64,000 nt of DNA, taken from Candidatus Reconcilbacillus cellulovorans (GTDB taxonomy: Bacteria; Bacillota; Bacilli; Paenibacillales; Reconciliibacillaceae). Location: NCBI GenBank assembly GCA_002507565.1, contig MOXJ01000001.1:1-64000 (forward strand), in the 5' to 3' direction. Below, in pieces: positions 59,226-64,000 of this stretch (its first letter is position 1; each line of letters starts with the position of its first letter). The notes beneath the pieces were generated by a model that did no database searches, was not told where the DNA came from, and was given only the letters and a program-made list of their open reading frames with translations. Position numbers and translations under genes: made by a program.

Positions 59226-61085
59226 TCACCGTTTAAACATTTTCTCCAGATCTCGGATCGAAAAGCGTACGACGATCGGTCGGCCGTGAGGACACGTATA
59301 AGGCTCCCGGCAGCGGCGCAGCCGGTCCAGCAGCCCTTCCATCTCGCGGACGGAGAGCGGCTCGTTCGCGCGGACCGACGATTTGCAGGCGCATAAAGCG
59401 GCGGCTTTCCGGCGCCAGTCCGCCGGCGTCGTCGGGCGACGTTCTTCTAGGATGAAGCGAGCCATCTCGTCGACGATTTCCCGCTCAGCACCCTTAGGAA
59501 ACCATTGCGGACAGGCGCGCACGAGAAATGCCGACGATCCGAACGGCTCGAGCTCGACGCCGATCGCGCGGAACAACTCGAGCCGGTCGCGCAGGGTTTC
59601 GGCTTCCGCCGCCGTAAACTCAAGCGGGATCGGTACGGCGAGCGGCTGAACCGCTTCCCGTTCGGGCCGAGAAAAAAGTTCCAAATACTCCTCGTAACGA
59701 ATGCGTTCATGCGCGGCGTGCTGATCGATCAGATAAAGTCCCGATTCGTCCTGAGCGATCAAGTACGTGCCGAGCGCCTGGCCGACCGGAACAAGCGGCG
59801 GAAACTCCGGCAATCCGCCGTTCGGCGTTTCTTCCGCATCGTCGGCCGGACGAAACAAAATTTCCGCATTCCGAACCTCACGCTTTCCTGCAGGCGACTG
59901 GCCACCGCGAGGGACCGTCTCCGCGACGGCCTTGCCGACTTTTGCCGGAGCGGCGCGACGCCCGAATGCGGTTGCGGCGGATTCGACGCGATAGAGGTCG
60001 AACCGTTCCTGGACCAGCATACGTTCGTTCGGCGAAAAGCCGGTGGTTCCGCTTCGCGGAGTCGTCGGCGTTCCGCGCAAGGGCGCCGCAATCAGCGGAG
60101 TTCTGCCGAGCGATTCGCGGACGGCCGAACGGACGAGTTCCGCCAGCTCCGCTTCTTTGCTGAAACGCACTTCCAGCTTGGCCGGGTGAACGTTGACATC
60201 GACGAGCGACGGATCGACTTCGATGCGAAGAAGCGCGACGGGGTATCGCCCGACCGTCAGATAGCCCTGATAAGCTTCCAGCAGCGCCTGGACGACGATT
60301 GGACCGCGAATGTACCGGCCGTTGACGACGACCGTAATGCCGCTTCGGTTCGCACGGCTGGCTTCCGGTTTGGCGACAAACCCCTCCAGGCGGTAATCGA
60401 GGCTTTCCGCCCGGACGGGCATCATCACTTTTGCGACGAACGGGCCGTAAACCGCCGCAATCGTTTCCAGGGCGTCGCCGTTGCCGATCGTTCGCAGCAA
60501 AACGTTCTCGCCGTGCTTCAGCGCGAAGGCGATTTCCGGATGGGCGAGCGCAAGGCGGTAGACGACGTCGGCGACATGGCCGAGTTCGGTCTGGACCGAC
60601 TTCATATATTTCAACCGGGCGGGCGTGTTGAAAAAAAGATCGCGCACCGTGACGGTCGTTCCTCTGTCGGAGGGCGCCTCGCCCCGCTCTCGGACGACGC
60701 CGCCCTCGATGACAATTTTTCGGCCCAGTCCGTCTCGGGTATGGGACGAAACGCATTCCACTTTCGCAACAGAAGCGATGCTGGGCAGCGCCTCGCCGCG
60801 GAAGCCGAGCGTCGCGATGCGGAACAAATCTTTGCCGTCGGCGATTTTGCTCGTCGCGTGGCGCTGGAAGGCCAGTTCCAGATCGTCCGGCTCGATTCCG
60901 ACTCCGTCGTCGCGCACCCGGATCAGGCGCAACCCGCCTTCCTCGACGGCGACGTCCACATTCGTCGCCCCGGCGTCGATCGCGTTTTCGATCAGCTCCT
61001 TGACGACCGAAGCCGGCCGCTCGACGACTTCACCCGCAGCGATTTGGTTGGCGATCCGTTCGTCCAGTACGCGGATCTTGCCCAT
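59226..61085 (-). CDS. mutL: DNA mismatch repair protein MutL
   Basis: The product is 619 aa. GHKL ATPase motifs: ELIENAIDAGATNVDVAVEE, IRVRDDGVGIEPDDL and TLGFRGEALPSIASVA. C-terminal endonuclease motif DQHAAHERIRYEEYLE and a late CPHGRP zinc-type motif are present, so it is a nicking MutL. Works with MutS encoded just upstream. Confidence 0.96.
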   Translation of the reverse strand: MGKIRVLDERIANQIAAGEVVERPASVVKELIENAIDAGATNVDVAVEEGGLRLIRVRDDGVGIEPDDLELAFQRHATSKIADGKDLFRIATLGFRGEALPSIASVAKVECVSSHTRDGLGRKIVIEGGVVRERGEAPSDRGTTVTVRDLFFNTPARLKYMKSVQTELGHVADVVYRLALAHPEIAFALKHGENVLLRTIGNGDALETIAAVYGPFVAKVMMPVRAESLDYRLEGFVAKPEASRANRSGITVVVNGRYIRGPIVVQALLEAYQGYLTVGRYPVALLRIEVDPSLVDVNVHPAKLEVRFSKEAELAELVRSAVRESLGRTPLIAAPLRGTPTTPRSGTTGFSPNERMLVQERFDLYRVESAATAFGRRAAPAKVGKAVAETVPRGGQSPAGKREVRNAEILFRPADDAEETPNGGLPEFPPLVPVGQALGTYLIAQDESGLYLIDQHAAHERIRYEEYLELFSRPEREAVQPLAVPIPLEFTAAEAETLRDRLELFRAIGVELEPFGSSAFLVRACPQWFPKGAEREIVDEMARFILEERRPTTPADWRRKAAALCACKSSVRANEPLSVREMEGLLDRLRRCREPYTCPHGRPIVVRFSIRDLEKMFKR

Positions 61086-61101
61086 GGTTCGCCACCGCCT
61101 T

Positions 61102-63747
61102 TTATCGGGACTCGAGCAGTTTCTGCCGCAATTCGAACAGTAGGTTAAGCGCGGAAAGCGGAGTCATGTTGACGAGATCGGCGTCTCGAATCCGGTCGAG
61201 CACCTGCCGCTCTTTACGGCTGACCGTTTTCGGCCGTTCGGGCGCCGGCTCGGCGAACAGACTGAGCTGAACGACGGTTTCACCGGGGGCGTCGTTCGCA
61301 TCGCGCGCATCGCGTCCGCCTGCGGTTTCACGGACGGCCTGTTCATGCTCGAATTCGGCCGCTTTCGCTTCGTAGCCGCGCACCAGTTCGTAGGCGCGCT
61401 CGATGATTTCCTCCGGAAGTCCGGCGACCCGCGCGCAATAAATGCCGTAACTCGAATTGGCGGCACCGCGCACGAACTTATGCAGAAACATCACTTCCCC
61501 GTCGCTTTCGCGAACCGCCATGGAATAGTTCGACAAATGCCGCAATCGTTCCTCAAGATATGCCAACTCATGATAATGAGTGGAAACCAGCGTTTTGCAT
61601 CCGACGCGGTCGTGCAAATATTCGATAACCGCCTGGGCGATCGCCATGCCTTCGGCCGTCGAGGTGCCGCGGCCGAGCTCGTCGATGATGACGAGACTTC
61701 TCCGGGTCGCGCGGGCGGTCATCGCCCGGATCTCCCGCATTTCGACCATGAACGTGCTTTGCCCGCCCGCGAGATCGTCTGCCGCGCCGATTCGGGTAAA
61801 AATCCGGTCGATGATCGGCAATTCCGCACGCCTGGCGGGAACAAAACAGCCGATCTGCGCCATGATGGCGATCAGCGCGACTTGACGCATATACGTGCTT
61901 TTGCCGGCCATATTCGGCCCGGTAATGAGCAGGATGCGGTCGCCGTCTTCTTCCAGGAGGGTGTCGTTGGCGACGAAAGGCCGATCGCCGAGAGTCGCCT
62001 CGACGACGGGGTGACGGCCTCCCTCGATGCGAAGCGAGTATCCGTCGGTCAGGACGGGCTTCGTATATCGACGCTCTGCGCTGACAGTCGCAAACGACTG
62101 AAGCACGTCGACCGCGGCGACGGCGGCGGCCAGTTTTTGCAACCGCGGGATTTGCCCGGCGATTTTTTCGCGCAGATCGGAAAACAATTCATATTCAAGT
62201 TCGACCATGCGCTCTTCGGCTTCGAGAATCAGCGCTTCTTTTTCTTTGAGTTCCCGCGTGACGAACCGTTCGCCGTGGGCAAGCGTCTGCCGCCGCTCGT
62301 AACGGTCTTCCGGCACGGCCGATAAGTTCGGTCGGGTCACCTCGATATAATAACCGAACACTTTGTTGTAACCGACTTTGAGCGACCGGATGCCGGTCAG
62401 CTCCCGTTCCCTCTGCTCCAGTTCAGCGATCCAACGCTTGCCGTCCGTGCTCGCTTCCCGCAGCCGGTCCAGCCGCTCGTGATAACCCGGGCGGATCATG
62501 CCGCCCTCGCGGACCGAGACGGGAGGATCGTCGACGATCGCTTCGGCAATCCGGTCGCGCAAATCCGCGCAGTCGTCGACTCCTCCGAGCAGCCGCTCCA
62601 GCGTCGCCGAACCGGACGAAAGGCAACACGCCTTTAACGCCGGGACGCGTTCCAGCGTCGCCCGCAAGGCGACCAGATCGCGCGCGTTGCAGTTGCCGTA
62701 CGCAATGCGGCCGACGAGCCGCTCAAGGTCATACATTTCTTTCAAAATTCGAAAAATTTCATCGCGTATCGCCGAACGGTTGACCAGGCATTCGACCGCC
62801 TCAAGGCGCCGCTCGATTTCGGGGCGGTCGATAAGCGGCTTGTCCAGCCAGCGGCGCAACAGCCTCGCCCCCATCGCCGTCGCCGTCCGGTCCAATAGAC
62901 CAAGCAGCGCGCCTTTCTTGGAGCGGTCACGGGCGGATTCGACCAGCTCGAGATTGCGCCGAGTAAACGGGTCCATCCACAGGCTGCGCTCGGCATCATA
63001 ACGGCGGATCGCCGAAAGATGCGCGAGCGTCCGCTTTTGCGTCTCGCGAAGATAAGCTAGCAGCAACGCCACGGCGTCCGCAGACGGCGGCGGAAGAGAG
63101 TCGCGCTCTTCCGACGGAAACTGCTGTTCCAACAAGGCGCGGTCCTGCTCGGTCCAGACGGACGGCACCGCACCGGCCAAATACAGGCCGGCCGACTTCC
63201 GGACGCGCGCAAGCAGCCGTTCGTCGCCGATGATCTCCGCAGGATCATAGACAATCAATTCGTCCTTGAGCTGCTCCAGCGTCTCGACGGAAGTGGCATA
63301 CAATTCGCCGGTCGTCAAGTCGCAAACGGCGAGCCCGAACCCTTCCGGCTTTTCCGCTATCGCGGCGAGGAAGTTGTTGGCGGGTGTTTCGGACGGTTTG
63401 TCCTCCATCACCGTTCCGGGCGTGACGATGCGAACGATTTCCCTACGCACCACACCCTTGGCGGTCGCGGGATCTTCCATTTGTTCGCAAATCGCCACTT
63501 TATATCCCTTTTCCACTAAACGGCGGATGTACGTTTCAGCGGAATGGTACGGCACGCCGCACATCGGAACCCGTTCCGAGCCGCCGTCGCGCCCCGTCAG
63601 CGTAATTTCCAGCTCGCGAGCCGCCTGCACCGCGTCGTCAAAAAACAATTCGTAAAAATCGCCAAGCCGGAAAAACAAGAAGGCATCGGGAACTTGGGCC
63701 TTGACCTGGAGATATTGTTCGATCATCGGGGTATATTTCGACGACAT
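61102..63747 (-). CDS. mutS: DNA mismatch repair protein MutS
   Basis: The product is 881 aa. The mismatch-recognition loop is seen in the N-terminus (DAFLFFRLGDFYELFFDDA), Walker A is LITGPNMAGKSTYMRQVALI (about 620) and Walker B is SLVIIDELGRGTSTAEGMAI. The C-terminal helix-turn-helix tail is present. A TATAAT-like box at about 63784-63789 could be its -10. Confidence 0.96.
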   Translation of the reverse strand: MSSKYTPMIEQYLQVKAQVPDAFLFFRLGDFYELFFDDAVQAARELEITLTGRDGGSERVPMCGVPYHSAETYIRRLVEKGYKVAICEQMEDPATAKGVVRREIVRIVTPGTVMEDKPSETPANNFLAAIAEKPEGFGLAVCDLTTGELYATSVETLEQLKDELIVYDPAEIIGDERLLARVRKSAGLYLAGAVPSVWTEQDRALLEQQFPSEERDSLPPPSADAVALLLAYLRETQKRTLAHLSAIRRYDAERSLWMDPFTRRNLELVESARDRSKKGALLGLLDRTATAMGARLLRRWLDKPLIDRPEIERRLEAVECLVNRSAIRDEIFRILKEMYDLERLVGRIAYGNCNARDLVALRATLERVPALKACCLSSGSATLERLLGGVDDCADLRDRIAEAIVDDPPVSVREGGMIRPGYHERLDRLREASTDGKRWIAELEQRERELTGIRSLKVGYNKVFGYYIEVTRPNLSAVPEDRYERRQTLAHGERFVTRELKEKEALILEAEERMVELEYELFSDLREKIAGQIPRLQKLAAAVAAVDVLQSFATVSAERRYTKPVLTDGYSLRIEGGRHPVVEATLGDRPFVANDTLLEEDGDRILLITGPNMAGKSTYMRQVALIAIMAQIGCFVPARRAELPIIDRIFTRIGAADDLAGGQSTFMVEMREIRAMTARATRRSLVIIDELGRGTSTAEGMAIAQAVIEYLHDRVGCKTLVSTHYHELAYLEERLRHLSNYSMAVRESDGEVMFLHKFVRGAANSSYGIYCARVAGLPEEIIERAYELVRGYEAKAAEFEHEQAVRETAGGRDARDANDAPGETVVQLSLFAEPAPERPKTVSRKERQVLDRIRDADLVNMTPLSALNLLFELRQKLLESR

Positions 63748-63784
63748 GGCGAACCCCTTTTCCCGATCGTGTCGAATGGTTTTA

Positions 63785-64000
63785 TTATACCACGTCGGGG
63801 AAATCGACGGGAATGCGCCACAGTCTCCGGATATCCGCGCGGCCGTCCCACGTCCGCCGTTCGCGGATCATCCGACGGACGGGTTCCAGCCAGCTTTCGA
63901 AATCCGCATAGCCGGGAAGGTCGGCAAGGCAAACCCACAACTGCTCTACAACGTCGTATAAACGGTCTTTTCGTCCGGCATAAAAATCGGCGACAAGTTC
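63785..64000 (-). CDS. 3' end of an unidentified gene (runs off the window)
   Basis: The minus strand is open from the right edge to TAA 63785, encoding the last 71 residues of a protein (ELVADFYAGRKDRLYDVVEQ ... WLEPVRRMIRERRTW). Trp-, Arg- and Asp-rich; no family recognised. Its stop overlaps the possible -10 box of mutS. Confidence 0.55.
   Translation of the reverse strand, partial: ELVADFYAGRKDRLYDVVEQLWVCLADLPGYADFESWLEPVRRMIRERRTWDGRADIRRLWRIPVDFPDVV

Overview
The window looks like chromosome of a high-GC Firmicute of the Paenibacillaceae (Paenibacillus, Cohnella or Thermobacillus type). This is inferred from gene content and order: read on the minus strand, mutS, mutL, a SAM methyltransferase, miaA, hfq, a class A PBP, spoVK, ynbB, glnR, glnA and the lexA/yneA pair resemble the Bacillus subtilis mutSBL to glnA neighbourhood. 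Protein-coding DNA is GC-rich, ribosome binding sites are strong GGAGG types, and TTG and GTG starts are common. No rRNA, tRNA or CRISPR array was seen.

Positions 1 to about 1,875 hold two decayed fragments of a YhaN-like SMC-type ATPase gene (minus strand). They are separated by a strikingly AT-rich island (about 360 to 1,590) with a DUF6414-type gene, a small coiled-coil gene and a G/C-rich hairpin at its right edge.

Positions about 1,876 to 35,745 are an apparently complete contractile-tail (myovirus) prophage of about 34 kb. From right to left it carries: a serine integrase at the extreme right; a membrane-anchored thermonuclease with an Excalibur domain; an ImmA-type metalloprotease and repressor (plus strand) facing a Cro-like gene (minus strand) across an operator array; an early operon of small genes; RecT and a YqaJ exonuclease; a DnaD-like initiator with a possible origin inside it; a DnaC-type loader; RusA; a double-ASCH protein; the late regulator ArpU; a tyrosine recombinase; and a late control region. 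The late genes follow: terminase, portal, MuF, scaffold, capsid, connectors, sheath, tube, gpG/gpGT chaperone with a probable +1 frameshift, tape measure, hub, spike, baseplate, fibre, holin and amidase. The amidase gene abuts the left boundary and the integrase gene the right one.

The right end of the prophage cuts a cpaF-like secretion ATPase after its Walker B region. The left flank is yhaN, not the missing 3' half of cpaF, so this prophage does not sit in one simple attB; a deletion or rearrangement next to it is the likely cause.

Positions 35,746 to 64,000 are ordinary chromosome: cpaF' and cpaE-like (Flp/Tad pilus type), an ABC ATPase, an Sfp-type phosphopantetheinyl transferase, an orphan sufU, murC, an AlkA-type glycosylase, rnz, metH, a HAD phosphatase, a bPH-like membrane protein, yneA/lexA with four LexA boxes, glnA/glnR, ynbB, spoVK, a GNAT gene, a PBP1A with a fibronectin-like tail, hfq, miaA, a methyltransferase, mutL, mutS and the 3' end of one more gene.

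The most unusual signals are non-coding: five exactly 11-bp-phased CTGCC repeats just after arpU; four GTTC-N7-GAAC operators; a 20-bp perfect palindrome with direct repeats inside the replication gene; and a repeated leader box with an antisense-facing extended -10 motif, two copies of which are followed by antisense-facing terminators.
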